Assembly: GCA_001414345.1 (NCBI GenBank)
Contig: LLCB01000337.1
Location: 1-60,194, forward strand
Source of the DNA: Hymenoscyphus infarciens
Taxonomy: Eukaryota; Ascomycota; Leotiomycetes; Helotiales; Helotiaceae
DNA: 60,194 nt
Direction: 5' to 3'
This document shows positions 1-11,343 of this stretch, piece after piece; position 1 is the first letter of the stretch, and the number at the start of each line of letters is the position of its first letter. Position numbers and translations under genes: made by a program. The notes under the pieces were generated by a model. The model did not search any database, was not told the origin of the DNA, and saw nothing but the letters and a program-made list of their open reading frames with translations.

Positions 1-1012
1 AAAGTCCTCTTTTATATAATCTTTCTAATTAACTAATTATTTATTTATATGCTTTTAGTCTATTATAGACTAAAAACCACCTACTTTTAGTCTATTATAG
101 ACTAAAAACCACCTACTTTTAGTCTATTATAGACTAGAAACCACCTACTTTTAGCCTATTATATACTAAAAGTCCTCTTTTATATAACCTCTCTAATTAA
201 CTAATTATTTATTTCTATGCTTTTAGTCTATTATAGACTAAAACCCACCTACTTTTAGTCTATAATAGACTAAAAGTCCTTTTTTATATAACCTCTCTAA
301 TTAACTAATTATTTATTTATATGCTTTTAGTCTATTATAAACTAAAAACCACCTCCTTTTAGTCTATAATAGACTAAATGTCCTCTTTTATATAACCTTT
401 CTAATTAACTAATTATTTAATTATATACTTTTAGTCTATTATAGACTAAAAACCACCTACTTTTAGTCTATTATAGACTAGAAACCATCTACTTTTAGTC
501 TATTATATACTAAAAGTCCTCTTTTATATAATCTTTCTAATTAACTAATTATTTATTTATATACTTTTAGTCTATTATAGACTAAAAACCACCTACTTTT
601 AGTCTATTATATACTAGAAACTATCTATCTTTAGTATATAAGAGACTAAAAATCCTCTTTTATATAACCTTTTTAATTAACTAATTATTTATTTATATGC
701 TTTTAGTCTATTATAGACTAAAAACCACCTACTTTTAGTCTATAATAGACTAAAAGTCCTCTTTTATATAACCTTTCTAATTAACTAATTATTTAATTAT
801 ATACTTTTAGTCTATTATAGACTAAAAACCACCTACTTTTAGTCTATAATAGACTAAAAGTCCTCTTTTATATAACCTTTCTAATTAACTAATTATTTAT
901 TTATATACTTTTAGTCTATTATAGACTAAAAACCACTTACTTTTAGTCTATTATAGACTAAAAACCACCTACTTTTAGTCTATTATAGACTAAAAACCTT
1001 CTAGTTTATTAA
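1..1012. repeat. Palindrome-rich AT satellite array (left edge)
   Basis: About 20 copies of a near-perfect palindrome (arms TTTTAGTCTAT and ATAGACTAAAA around one central base) are spaced about 33 bp apart by ACCACCTAC-type linkers. Every one to three palindromes, a spacer of about 60 bp recurs that starts TCCTCTTTTATATAA and contains AATTAACTAATTATTTA; the spacers begin near 4, 172, 269, 372, 518, 653, 757 and 863. Copies differ by single transitions and a few short changes. The array runs off the left edge, so its full length is unknown. No coding potential is visible. It could be a subtelomeric or heterochromatic satellite; no telomere repeat is seen. Confidence 0.9.
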
Positions 1013-1190
1013 TTATTTAAAATATAAATCTTTTATTCTATTATATATTAAATATCTCTAGAACTTATCTCTTCTAAGCCTTCTACTCTATTATCTACTA
1101 AACGTATATATAGAAATATATATTTAATTAAATAATATATAATACTTTTTAGTCCTTTTAGTTACGTTTCTTTTAATACCGTTAAAGGCC
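1013..1190. other. AT-rich border of the satellite
   Basis: Low-complexity AT-rich DNA without the palindrome unit. It changes abruptly to GC-balanced DNA near 1185. No gene is seen. Confidence 0.6.
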
Positions 1191-4100
1191 GATTTTACAC
1201 GTGATACCTACGCGCTGACAAAGCTTAAAAGGCGACGTGGTCATACTAACGTTAGACGAGTTATATAGCCCTTAGGAGGGCTGGTCATAACGTTATGACC
1301 TGGCCCTCCTAAGGCTCGGGCTCGCTTCTTTTTGCATGCCTGTGGTGCGTTTATCCTGTTACTTATGACATCACGGAGCTTTTGAATTGTTCAATTGCTG
1401 CCCCGAGAAGGGAACAATTCACAGGATTCATTTGTGTTTTGCACATACGCGATTGCGGAGAAGTGTCTTGGCTAATTGTTCCTGTCATCAGCTAGGTAAT
1501 TGATTACGTCGAAAGGAAATGCCAGTAGAAGGGGCGCAGCAAGCCAACCTTGACCCGAGCTACCCCGCCGTCAGAAATACCCCGCGCTGTCACTGTTTAA
1601 TCACTGGGTCAAGAAATAAACACTGCACGCATGCAGATTGGGTATCAATAGTAACACATTTCCTCCATATTCATTCCTGAATCGTGATTCTCGTCCACTA
1701 CAATCGTCATTAGCTCTCGTCTAAGACTTTATATCGTACACCCATCTATCGTTTAGTGACGCCCAGCACACCAGCCAAGCCTCTCTGCCCACTCATTAGA
1801 CCCGCAACTTTCTGCATACAGTATATCTTCTGGATGATACTGTAGAGTGTTGTCTGAAGGGCATGACGGGTGCTGAGGTTTTAGCCCAGCAGAAGGTGAT
1901 GAGGCCAGTGTTTCCTGCCGTGAGAGCGAGGTACTCGAGTAGTAGGTGGTGGTGGTGGTAGGTTTCGATGACGGGTCGCATTTTTGGAAAGCGGGGTTGA
2001 GGGGCGTTTATCTTTGTGGATTTGGTGGTTGTGGTGCGCTTCCTGTCTGGCGATGGGAAGGAGCAAAACGAGCGTGAAACCCACGTAGTGAAAACTGTTG
2101 TGATGATTGGAAGTTCACAGCGGCGGGCACGAGAGCGGGAGCGGGGTATTCCAGCCTACCCCATACTCGTACTATCCCCCCCCCCTAATTACATTGTATG
2201 CGCAAGGTCGTTTTAGTATAGCAAATGTCTGTATTCATACTTTTCAACGCTAACTTGAGATCAGATGCGACCTAAAAAGGGTAACTCAACTTCTCTTGCA
2301 ATTAGTTGGTTAGCGTGCGTCGAAGCTACTCCTCGTCTCTTATCCCATGTCAACAATTCCCTTCCCTCGACAGAAAGCGAACCAACCCCTAATATTGCGA
2401 TAAAAACCCCCTCTAGAGATGTCACAGCGAGTGAACTGGAAGTAGAATCCGTCAAAGATTAGAATATGAACACTGCGTCAAGCCTCAGCCTATTGTGTAA
2501 AAACTTCCCTTTGCAAAAAAGATATATCTTATTAGTAGTGCAATGCACAATTCTCAATCTCTAAGGGAGAGAGAAGTATTCCATTTTGTTATTCTTAGAA
2601 TCCTGCAAAGAATTCGGGAGCCTAAAGAGATGGAGAATCTAGCTTTGATTCTCTAGAAATCAACTGTATTGCTCAAACTTTTGACTCTCAACATCTATCG
2701 GTTATAGCTTTCCCCTTGAATTTTCCCCAAATTGAATCTGGTTCTTTTGAAAAACGCAACCATGAAATAGAACTCTTTTCATTTCTTTCCGACAATTTTG
2801 ATTGGCCACTCGGGATTATCGACGGGGTTGATTGCTGAAAAAGGAGGGACGATTCCATTTCATCAACAGCTTCGTGAACAACAAACCTCGTTCATGTTAC
2901 AACCCACACTTTATATGCAATTCTCATTGCGAAATCAGCCTCAAAGCCAAGATCGACAGGCGTCTGAAGATAAACTAGGGGAGTAGCAGCACGTGGGATG
3001 CGATGATGACGTACGTACGGTACTTCCCAGATTTCTATGCCCCCATTCTCAAACTTCACTTGAACCATGTCCCTCTTTCAATCCGTAAACCCAACTTGGA
3101 AACAATTCAAACGGTTCATTTCGAACGGCAGGCATCTTGAATGCTCTCTCTCGAAGAAGAAGAAGAAGGGGGGGAAAAAAGAGAAAAAATATGCAATGCA
3201 ACACCAGGGGACCGAAGGAGCACCGATCATGTGAGATGAGCAGTAATCTGCAGGTTTACAGTCATAACCTCGCAATTATCTATCTGCTTGGAAAGATCTG
3301 ACGTACCAAAGTCTATCCTCACAGTCATCGCATATGAAAGATTGCTCACCATATATAAGATCTTGCCTAGAGATGCCACAACCTCAACCTAGTCGGGACC
3401 CCTAATCTCGCCGTCTCGGGTGTAGGGCCGTTGACCAGACTGATCGAAAAATAAAATATGCCTTTTCCAACCCGCGCTGCGCAAATTCGCCAAGGGTCTG
3501 GCTCTAAAGATAACAGCATTGTCTCGAATACCGCTGGTGTGGAGACCAATGGAATTGGCTTTCGAGGCGCAGTGGATGACTTTAAAACTTGCCTTGCCAA
3601 CAACAATGTAGCAACACCAACTTGAGGCCAAGAGCTCCAACCCGCATGACGAGATATAAAAATGGCTCACAACAAGTTATGCGGCATTATGAGCTGGGCC
3701 CCCAAATACACTTTCCTGCGCCATTTCACAGGCGATAAGGAAAACACTCCACAATTGTATGGAAAATTCGGGTTCACGCTAGAATTTTCTAGCGAAGATA
3801 AAAACGACAGATGTTGGGTACAGTTGGGATCGTCCAAACTACAATTTCCAGCTCTCATGAGACCTGAGCCTCTTTGCCAAGATATTAAATCAGATTGTAA
3901 AATGGAGACACGAGGCTATGAGGCGTCACCTGATTGGTGATCTGTATCCACATCCCCGCCAGGGTCGCTTGGAGCTCTTCAAACGACTTCCGGGATTTGA
4001 GTAGAGTACAGTAGTAACAACCCCTCCAGCCGTTTTTTATATGCCACCTACACCTGGGTCATAGTAGACGACCGTAGGCTTGAGCGGCGCTGATCTATGA

Positions 4101-4830
4101 GAATGTCTATCTACTGATAGGCATCATCGACAAGTAGGCTACTCAGATAACCCACCAGCCATTCCAGGTTGTGTCCAAGTCTGCTGCTACACCTGCAGGA
4201 GGAGGAGGAATCTTCAGCCACAGATTCTCCTCGATGACATGTTTTTGCCTAGAATGACTCCCGCTTGTGGATGCGATGTGGAGACAAACGGCATTCATCA
4301 TTTATGTCACATGTGATGGCCGGTAGTCAGCAGAGAAATAAGAAATATCGAAAGACTAAAAGCTCAGCCCCCTTTTGACTCGAAACCCTGCTGAGTCAAA
4401 GTCCGCCAATTTCTGCTCAACATCGTGATAAGGTTTCCTTCCGCCAATCAGCAGGTTACGATCGACTGGGTTAGTGGGGCGAGAGGGTCCTCGCCAAGAG
4501 GTACCGAGACCCCATGTGGCTTTTTATCTTTTTATGCTTTTTACCCACCTGCATGAGCTCAGACAGCCCGGAGGAGGCGAGATTTCCTTCACCGCGCTCT
4601 GGCCATGCAGTGGCAGTCGATGATTGGTGAAGCTGAAAGCTGGGCGTCGTAGGGCCAGTGAAAGCCAGTAGAACTGCACACAAAGTCCACTCAGTGGGGC
4701 GACTGGTCATGACGACGTGGTCGGGTAGCGCTATAGGTGGGACGGGTTGGCGGGGAAGAGGGGCGGTTTAGTGGTCAATGCCAAGGCTAGGGCCATGGTC
4801 GGGGCGACTCCGAGAGCTCTCGGCTCTCGA
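1191..4830. other. Intergenic, no supported gene
   Basis: GC-balanced DNA of about 3.6 kb. All open frames are short (under 95 codons), overlap each other on both strands and lack convincing splice partners. The best is 3662-3940 on the plus strand (92 codons); I see no recognisable motif in it and do not call it. The stretch includes a short purine run (3158-3188) and a hairpin at 1270-1314. Confidence 0.5.
1270..1314. repeat. 45-nt near-perfect inverted repeat
   Basis: The arms CCTTAGGAGGGC and GCCCTCCTAAGG enclose a second palindrome, GGTCATAAC/GTTATGACC, with only one or two unpaired bases between the inner and outer stems. It would form a hairpin of about 21 bp with no loop, or a cruciform. 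It lies about 85 bp inside the boundary between AT-rich and normal DNA. It does not look like a terminator, since there is no gene or T-run beside it. Confidence 0.8.
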
Positions 4831-4846
4831 GCTGCCCCTGCGAGGG

Positions 4847-4854
4847 TATATAAG
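4847..4854 (+). promoter_or_regulatory. TATA box of the 4997 gene
   Basis: TATATAAG lies about 150 bp upstream of the start codon, with pyrimidine- and CA-rich 5' leader sequence between. Just upstream are a 12-bp palindrome CGAGAGCTCTCG (4811-4822) and CCCCT motifs (near 4835 and 4857) of the type bound by fungal stress-response zinc-finger factors. The TATA box is seen; the stress link is inference. Confidence 0.6.
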
Positions 4855-4996
4855 AACCCCTTTCCTCCCAAGTCAGTGCGCGGGAATCATAAAAATAAAA
4901 AATACACACCACTCTACCTACCCTAACTTGTCAATCGCAAAACACCATTAAACGATCAAAGAACCATCTATCAACACAATAAACACCTCCAACACG

Positions 4997-5750
4997 ATGA
5001 GTACAGTCTCGCCACAAATCATATTTGACAATTCGCAAATTCGTAAGTCATTTCCCGTATCCAAATAGCCCATGAAACTTGAACAATCACTCACACCTTT
5101 TTAAAGGCCGCTTCTCGACTTCCGGCGCCTCAATCAAATCGGGCAAATCGGGCCGCAAGTCTTCGGGACAGAATTCCAGACGAGGCTCCTTCGTCAACGC
5201 AGATGGCGAATACGATTCCGACGAAGAGCACCCACAAGATTGGACTGTAGAGACAAAGGAAGGAGACACCTGGGCCGCACGAGAACTCCGCCGCAAATCC
5301 ATCTGGGCAAAGACCGACCACAACACCCCTCTCGCCGATGCGCCAAAAGAAGGTCGTCACGGATCCATCCTCTCATTATGGTCACCAGGAAAGGATTCCG
5401 ATGGCAACAGCATCCTAAAACACAACGATGAGGAGAGCGCAATCGACGACCATCCCAGTCCTGGACTGGGAAGCGATAAAGGAGGATTGAGCATCCCAGG
5501 CAGCAGAAGAGGAACCGATCACACACAGGAGAGACGGCCTAGCATTCTTGGGCTGTGGAAATCTGGCAAGGATAAGCATGGAAATGCAATCATGTTGCAC
5601 GACGATGAAGAGTGGAAGAATGAGCCCATCCCCGAAGTCAAGCCTGAGCCAGTGGTAGTGAAGCCCATCAAAATCGAAGACGCCACTCCAGCAGAGAAGG
5701 AGGAGCTCCGGAAGATGTTGGAGAACATGCGAAAACAACAAGCAGCATAA
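4997..5750 (+). CDS. Disordered two-repeat fungal protein, hypothetical (229 aa)
   Basis: Two exons, 4997-5042 and 5107-5750, flank a 64-bp intron (donor GTAAGT, acceptor AAAG) that keeps frame and gives the N-terminus MSTVSPQIIFDNSQIRRFS. The second exon is open for 644 nt. The protein is highly charged, rich in Ser, Gly, Lys and Asp, with no signal peptide or membrane segment, so probably cytosolic and largely disordered. It carries two copies of a motif of about 25 residues, RxxSILxLWxxGKDxxGNxI followed by His and an Asp/Glu cluster, in the middle and the C-terminal half. The C-terminus (PAEKEELRKMLENMRKQQ) looks helical. A TATA box and CCCCT motifs precede it. I do not recognise a named family or function. 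Confidence 0.9.
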
Positions 5751-6174
5751 GGAAGCATTTGTATTTTTATTTGTTGGTGGCGAGAGCGCGACGATTGGGT
5801 TCGCGTCTAGGGAAACTTTGAGGCATTCTATCTATATATATATTTTTGTAATGAGCTTGTTTTTTTTTGGTTTTTTCTTGGTCGCGCGCGCGGGTTTTAC
5901 GATACCATCTCATCTCGAACGACATACATTGTATGCTAGATAGATCCTTGGGTGGACAGACATACATAACAAGGCAAATACAGAAAGAATTATTCTACAA
6001 CTTCAACAATTTGCATTCCATCCTTCTCTACGTGAAGAAGAGACAAAAAGGACTGATGCCATTCTGGAACAGAAACTGTCAAAACGCAAAGGGCCCCAAC
6101 AAATCGAAGGATTTTCCGTGATATACACCAGGATAACATAAAGAATAAATTTCAATCCCTACATAAAACTAGGT
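5751..6174. other. 3' flank of the 4997 gene
   Basis: T-rich 3' untranslated-type sequence with a T-run near 5863 and a CG-rich tract (GCGCGCGCG) near 5885. The 84-codon frame at 5867-6121 has no recognisable features and is not called. The DNA becomes RIPed and AT-rich from about 6175. Confidence 0.5.
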
Positions 6175-6865
6175 TCGCGTATAGAGTTGTTTGCTTTAAG
6201 TAAAGCCAGACTTCATTATTATAAACTAGTATACTAAATAGCACCTTTTACTTTACTACGCTTTATTATTATACTAAGAATGCCAAGGCCTAATAGGAAG
6301 CCCTCGCTTACTAGCGTGTTAGAATTTCTTACGCTTCTTAATATACTTTACTCTTCCTCTTCTAAACTACTATAGAAGATAAAACCTCTATAAAAGTGCT
6401 CGAAGGCTACTTATCTTTATATAGTTACTTTATATATAATATAGATTATTATCTAGATCTAGTAAGTAGAGAGTAGAGAGTATATTTAGAAATAATAGAA
6501 GACGCGAGAAAATTCTTATAAGACGCGATAGAACTATTATATATTATTTATAAACTCTAATATCTTAAATCCGAGAACTAGGCTTAAAATAGTCTTCTCT
6601 TAAGCTTTATAAATTATACTTGAAAATATAAATTATACTTGAAAATATACTAAAATAGTATAAATTATATTTATATAATATTACTAATCTCGATATTATA
6701 AAATACACTCTAACTTTAATATATATTACGTTATATAAAGTAAATCTAGGTATCTCTATTCGCGTATAAGTTTCTAATATAATACTATTCTCTCTCTAAT
6801 TATATTATATACGTATAGTCGTTCTAGTATAGTAATATCTATATACTATATAATATAATTAAAAG
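6175..6865. other. RIPed AT-rich DNA, unidentified
   Basis: CpA- and TpG-depleted DNA without open frames. It contains a tandem duplication of about 18 bp near 6607-6645 (AATTATACTTGAAAATAT twice). An inverted repeat has arms of about 30 bp at about 6784-6813 and 6845-6876 (ACTATTCTCTCTCTAATT and its complement), abutting the mariner-type element. No terminal repeats or protein motif could be assigned to the rest. Confidence 0.5.
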
Positions 6866-6871
6866 AGAGAA

Positions 6872-8960
6872 TAGTATAGAGAACGCGGTTATAAGTATAG
6901 AGAATATAGAGCTATATATTATAGAGATACTCTAAAAGATAGTAGATACTCTAAAGCTACTTTTTAGTTAGTTTAGAGATTATTTTATTAGAGCTTTTTT
7001 AAAGCTATTTATACTAATTATATACTCTTAGCTTCTCTATATCTAATAATCTACCTTCTCTATACTTATTACTCTCTTCTAGCTTAATAATCTCTTTAAT
7101 ATATCTTAGAATATACTTAACTTATACTTATATCTTCTTCTATAGTATATCTTCCTAGTACTTAATCTACGTCTCTTTTAATACTTTCTTAGAATTAATT
7201 AGTCTCTCTTTTATTATTTCTCTCTTTATCTAGTACTAAGTCGGCTCTATAGTATTAAGATTAAGAGAGTTTTCTAGCTAAAGAAGCTTACTTATAGTAT
7301 ATATACTAAAGACCTTCTATTATTCTTAGTAAGTATAAGTAGAGATATTATCTTCTTATACTAAAGTCCTTAGCTAATTCTTCTTATATTCTTCTATAAA
7401 AGAAAGAAGTAAAGAATATAGAATCTTCTCTTAATATTAGTATTAGTTTATTCTCTCTTATCTCTTTTTTAAAATAATAAGACTAGTAGACTCTTTATAC
7501 TTAAATAGAGAGTAAAGCGTATTAATAAGAGATTATAGAGTTTCTTTATAATACTTCTTTTAGTACTAAGTCTTTATTATCTTAATATCTTATTATTTTT
7601 AGTCTATCTTTACTTATTATTTTATATTCTAAAGAGTTTTCTATTTCTTCTTATTTTAAAAGAACTAAGTAGTATTCTATATTATAATATCTCTCTTATA
7701 TTCCTTCTTCTCTTTCTTTGTCTTCTTTTCCTAGATATAATAAAGCTCTTTTATATTATAAGAGAAAGAGCTCTACTATATAAACCCTTTCTACTAATAT
7801 ATAATAATATATTAGTAATATATCTTCTTCTTTATTCTCTATACTCTTCTTTACTCTCTTATCTCTCTTTTCTAGACTAACGTCTTATTAGTAAAAATAA
7901 CGTTCTTCTAATTCTCTAAAGTCTACTTCTTATAAAGTAAACACTAGTCTAAATAAGTCTTCTTTTACTACTTATTTAAACCTAGTTTTATTATTCTTTT
8001 ATATACTTAGTATCTCTTACTTCTTATTAACTAATAAATAGTACTTAGAGATAGACTCTCTTCTTTTATATAACTAGAAGTCTCTTAAACTTCTTATATA
8101 ATTTACTAATATAACTACTCTCTTATTATACTATTCTTAGTTATAACTTTAAGAATAGAAAGCTAAATCTTCTCTACTATTAGTAGCCTTTTAAGATAGA
8201 GTTTATTATCTATATACTAGGTCTCTATATTCGTTTCTAGAGTCTACTCTCTCTCTTTAGCCTTAACTTATAGCTTATAAATACTAGACTAAGAGATACT
8301 AGTTTAGATAATAATCTCTTCTATCTTAAACCTATAGTTAAAGAGAGAGAGAGTAGTAACTCGTACTTTTACTAAATTTTACTTCTTCTCTTTAAGCTAG
8401 CTAAGATAAGAAATAGACGTTATTATAGAAGTAATATCTACTACTTATTATATAATAATAGTTAGTAGAAGAATAGTAGCTAGACGAAGTAGAATAGAAA
8501 GTATAAAGAGAGAGAGAATAGAGTCTAGAGTATAAGAGACGTTTTATAAATAAGTATCTAAGTCTTCTAATTTAAGCCTACTATAAGAGTCTTCTTCTTC
8601 TTTATTATTAGAAAGATTATAATCTAAATTATATTTAGACTTATAATCTTATAAATAGCTATTATTATCTTCTAAACGAAGACTCTCTTTATTATTTAAA
8701 AATTTAGATATTTTACTAGTAAAAAGGCTAGTAAAAGAGCTTTAAAGAAGAGTAAGTAAAGAAGAAACTATTATTTAAATTTAAAAAGAATATATTAAAT
8801 AATAGAGTTATAGGATAATTTATAAGAAGGACCCCTCTATAGACTCGCTAAAAAGAGAGGCTAAAAAGTAGCTTTAGAGCACCTACTACCTTTTAAGGCA
8901 CCTCTATAGTGTACAGCTCTATATTCTTCATACTTATGACCGCGTCCTCCGTATAGTGTT
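6872..8960 (-). mobile_element. Tc1/mariner-type DNA transposon, RIPed
   Basis: The ends are long terminal inverted repeats of about 88 bp. The left arm (about 6872-6966) reads GAACGCGGTTATAAGTATAG. The complement of the right arm (about 8863-8960) reads GGACGCGGTCATAAGTATG. Most differences are C-to-T or G-to-A in the left arm, so the left end is RIPed and the right end nearly intact. The interior (about 1.9 kb) on the minus strand holds a decayed transposase. Exact ends and the TA target duplication could not be fixed to the base. Confidence 0.8.
7190..8700 (-). pseudogene. Decayed Tc1/mariner-family DDE transposase
   Basis: Reading the minus strand, 7227-7282 gives an ENSLNLNTIEPT-type motif followed by stops where Trp is expected. 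This matches the conserved NSPDLNPIExxW block of Tc1/mariner transposases that carries the last catalytic acid. Just N-terminal (about 7340-7365) is a DN motif matching the second catalytic Asp block. The stops I read in this part are TAA or TAG, as expected when CAA, CAG and TGG codons are hit by RIP. No intact ORF remains. The N-terminal DNA-binding part is unreadable. Confidence 0.7.
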
Positions 8961-9464
8961 CTCGGAGTCGTGAGTTTGTAACTCTCATTCAGGTGGAAAC
9001 AGGTCAGTCATAATCCACAACGCAATTTTGCATTCAACCCTGGGCCTGGACCTGGACCTGGACCTGGACCTGGCTGGACCTTAGGCGGCTCTCCCTTGCT
9101 TAAATTAATTCAACGTTCGAGTTCCCCTCCCCCTTTTCTACACCACTTGTTGTATCGTTGATTGTTGTGATTATAGGCTTGAAAATCGAATTCCTACGCG
9201 GTAGTTCGCGCACGTCTTTCGTGAAGCTGCGTAAGAAGAGGCTGAAGAGGCGACCTGGCGCGTACCTAAGATTGCAAGGAAGAACAACTCGTCCCGCCTC
9301 ATCACCCACTTGGTCTATCATCACGGCTCTGTTGTGTGTTGATAACTTTCGATTCCTAATATGGCCGTCGTTGAATGAATGTCTAAGTCTTACAATTGCA
9401 GCATCTATGTGGGTGTTGAGGCGCGCGGGTTTGGCTGCTATCTAGGTAGCTCTTTGCGCCCGCG
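8961..9464. other. Intergenic remnant between two transposons
   Basis: GC-balanced DNA of 0.5 kb between two RIPed elements, with a GGACCT microsatellite at 9041-9081. The overlapping frames 9158-9445 (+) and 9100-9324 (-) lack recognisable features and I call no gene. Confidence 0.5.
9041..9081. repeat. (GGACCT)n microsatellite
   Basis: About six tandem copies of GGACCT, with slightly variant copies at both ends. Confidence 0.9.
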
Positions 9465-10435
9465 TTAATTTTTACCTTTTACTATTCTATATCCAACTTT
9501 TGTTATTCCACATCTATCTCTCTACTAAAGTGTCATAGCTAAACCCACCCGTCCACACTAAGATTACAGTACTCGAGTAAACGTATACTACCTAATCATA
9601 GTCTCTTAGGTATATAGATTATCGTCGTCGTTGCTTAACCTCGCCGTCGCTTAACCTTGTCGTTAATACTAAAAGTTATAAAATTAAAGCTATTTATAGA
9701 TATTAAATTCTGAAATTATTAAAACCTTTTACTATTCTATATCTAGTATTTATTATACTATATCTACTCTATAAAGAGGCTCTATAAAATATATAGTAAT
9801 TAAGTACTTATTATATATATAATATTTTTAAGCTTTTAAAGCTTATTTAGCTACTATATATTATAGTATATACTTTTTATATACTTTTTCTTAAATATAT
9901 ATATATAAAGATATATATAACTAAAATTAAATAATATATTCTTTTAATCTCTTAATTTTTAAATTCTATATATATAGCTATATTATTAAATCACTACTAC
10001 TATTAGTACTAGTATAGCTTTAATTCTCTAATATATATATTACTATATATATAATAAGCTAGAGACTTAGATCTCTAGCTAAATTACTTAGATATTAGTC
10101 TACGAGCTTAGTTAGCTCTCTATTTAAGATTTATATACTATAATTCTAGTTTATATTTATAGTTATATTTAGTAAATTATTATAATACTTACTTATCTAA
10201 TAAGAATCTATTTCTATATCTAGCTACTTATACTTAAAGCTATTTTTAAATACTATTATAGATATTATATATTATCTTATAATAAAGTCTTAATTATAAG
10301 AGAAAGAGAAATAGTTATTAGTCTAGATAATTCTAGATTCTTAATATCTAACTCTTTCTACTAGTCTAGAAATAGTCTTAAGTTAAAGTAATAAATACTC
10401 TCTTCTAGAATTTTTTAAAAAGAAATAAGAACTTT

Positions 10436-10512
10436 AATAGTAATAGTAATAGTAGTAGTAATAGTAATAGTAATAGTAATAGTAAGAGTAATAGTAATAG
10501 TAAGAGTAGAAG
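10436..10512. repeat. (TAGTAA)n-type microsatellite
   Basis: About 12 near-perfect copies of TAATAG/TAGTAG triplet-pair repeats inside the inverted-repeat element. Confidence 0.85.
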
Positions 10513-10594
10513 TAATAGGTTTTATATAGTTCTAAAGATAGCTCTTCTTATAAGTATAGTAACGTTATATTATACTATACTTATAGACGTTTAC

Positions 10595-10686
10595 TCTATC
10601 TAAAGGTAGATAGGTAAAGTAGATAGATAGAGTAGATAGATAGAGTAGATAGATAGAGTAGATAGATAGAGTAGATAGATAGAGTA
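10595..10686. repeat. 13-bp tandem repeat (AGTAGATAGATAG)
   Basis: Five or more near-perfect tandem copies of a 13-bp unit lie close to the right terminal repeat of the host element. Confidence 0.85.
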
Positions 10687-10756
10687 GACGAGTAAGTTCA
10701 GCTATAATATTTAGATATAGAATAACAAAAGTTAGATATAGAATAGTAAAAGGTTA

Positions 10757-11173
10757 ATTTTTTACTTCTCTTCTTTTAGTTATCTTTATTAATCTCGCGT
10801 TTCCCGGCGCTATAGTCGCGCTTTTTCTAGCAAAGTTGAAATTTAATAAGATTCGAGAGAGCTCGTAGTTTACTACGAAAAATCTCGCGATTAGTCTTAT
10901 ATATACGATTGACGAAATATTACTAGTATAGAAACTCTACTACTGAAGCTTTAGAGTTTACTTATTAATTTCTATAGATTTCGTTTACTACTAGCATATA
11001 CTTCGCCTATTCATTTTCTCTATTCATTTCTATCTTACTACGTGTTATTTTACTTTCTCGAGTTCTTCCGCTCGCTGATTATTTTTTACTATCGTCGATA
11101 AACATTAATCTCTTCTCTTATCCTAGCTATTACGAAAACATTTTTAGTCTCCTAATTAGAATTATACTCTTTT
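10757..11173. other. RIPed AT-rich DNA, left flank of element A
   Basis: AT-rich DNA without readable coding motifs. It keeps a few CG-rich islands (near 10795-10830 and 10895) and ends in CTTTT, the target duplication of element A. Joined across A it continues at 31619. Confidence 0.5.
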
Positions 11174-11343
11174 TGTCGGTATATATTTAAGAGTAAATAG
11201 CGATTCGAATTAGTATACGTAGATATACGTGCTTCTTACTTAAGAGCTACTTAAGTAGTTATCGTAGCTAGCTTTACTCGGTATATATAAACGATAATAT
11301 AACTCTTTTTATATCGCTTTTATAACTATAAGTTATACTAATA
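11174..11343. repeat. Left LTR of element A
   Basis: 170 bp, pairs with 31444-31613; differences are almost all transitions. It begins TGTCGG, preceded by the target duplication CTTTT. Confidence 0.9.

Larger units (their letters stand above)
9472..10756. mobile_element. RIPed element with terminal inverted repeats of about 80 bp
   Basis: The left end (9472 onward: CCTTTTACTATTCTATATCC, then AACTTTTGTTATTCCACATC) matches the complement of the right end (about 10680-10756) for about 50 bp. A second matching block (AGCTAAACCCACCCGTCCAC versus AGCTGAACTTACTCGTCTAC) extends the repeat to about 80 bp. The left arm is nearly intact; the right arm carries C-to-T and G-to-A changes. No transposase motif is readable in the interior, so it may be non-autonomous. 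A second copy of the terminal sequence lies at about 9725-9765 in the same orientation as the left end, suggesting a nested or rearranged copy. Confidence 0.75.

Noticed and set aside
1..1012. CRISPR-like regular spacing of palindromic repeats
   Set aside because: Spacers are themselves repeats, not unique; the context is a eukaryotic AT-rich satellite with introns and RIP nearby.
3662..3940. 92-codon plus-strand ORF
   Set aside because: No recognisable motif, an overlapping antisense ORF and no clear promoter or intron partner.
9158..9445. 95-codon ORF between two transposons
   Set aside because: Basic, low-information sequence overlapped by a minus-strand ORF; no family recognised.
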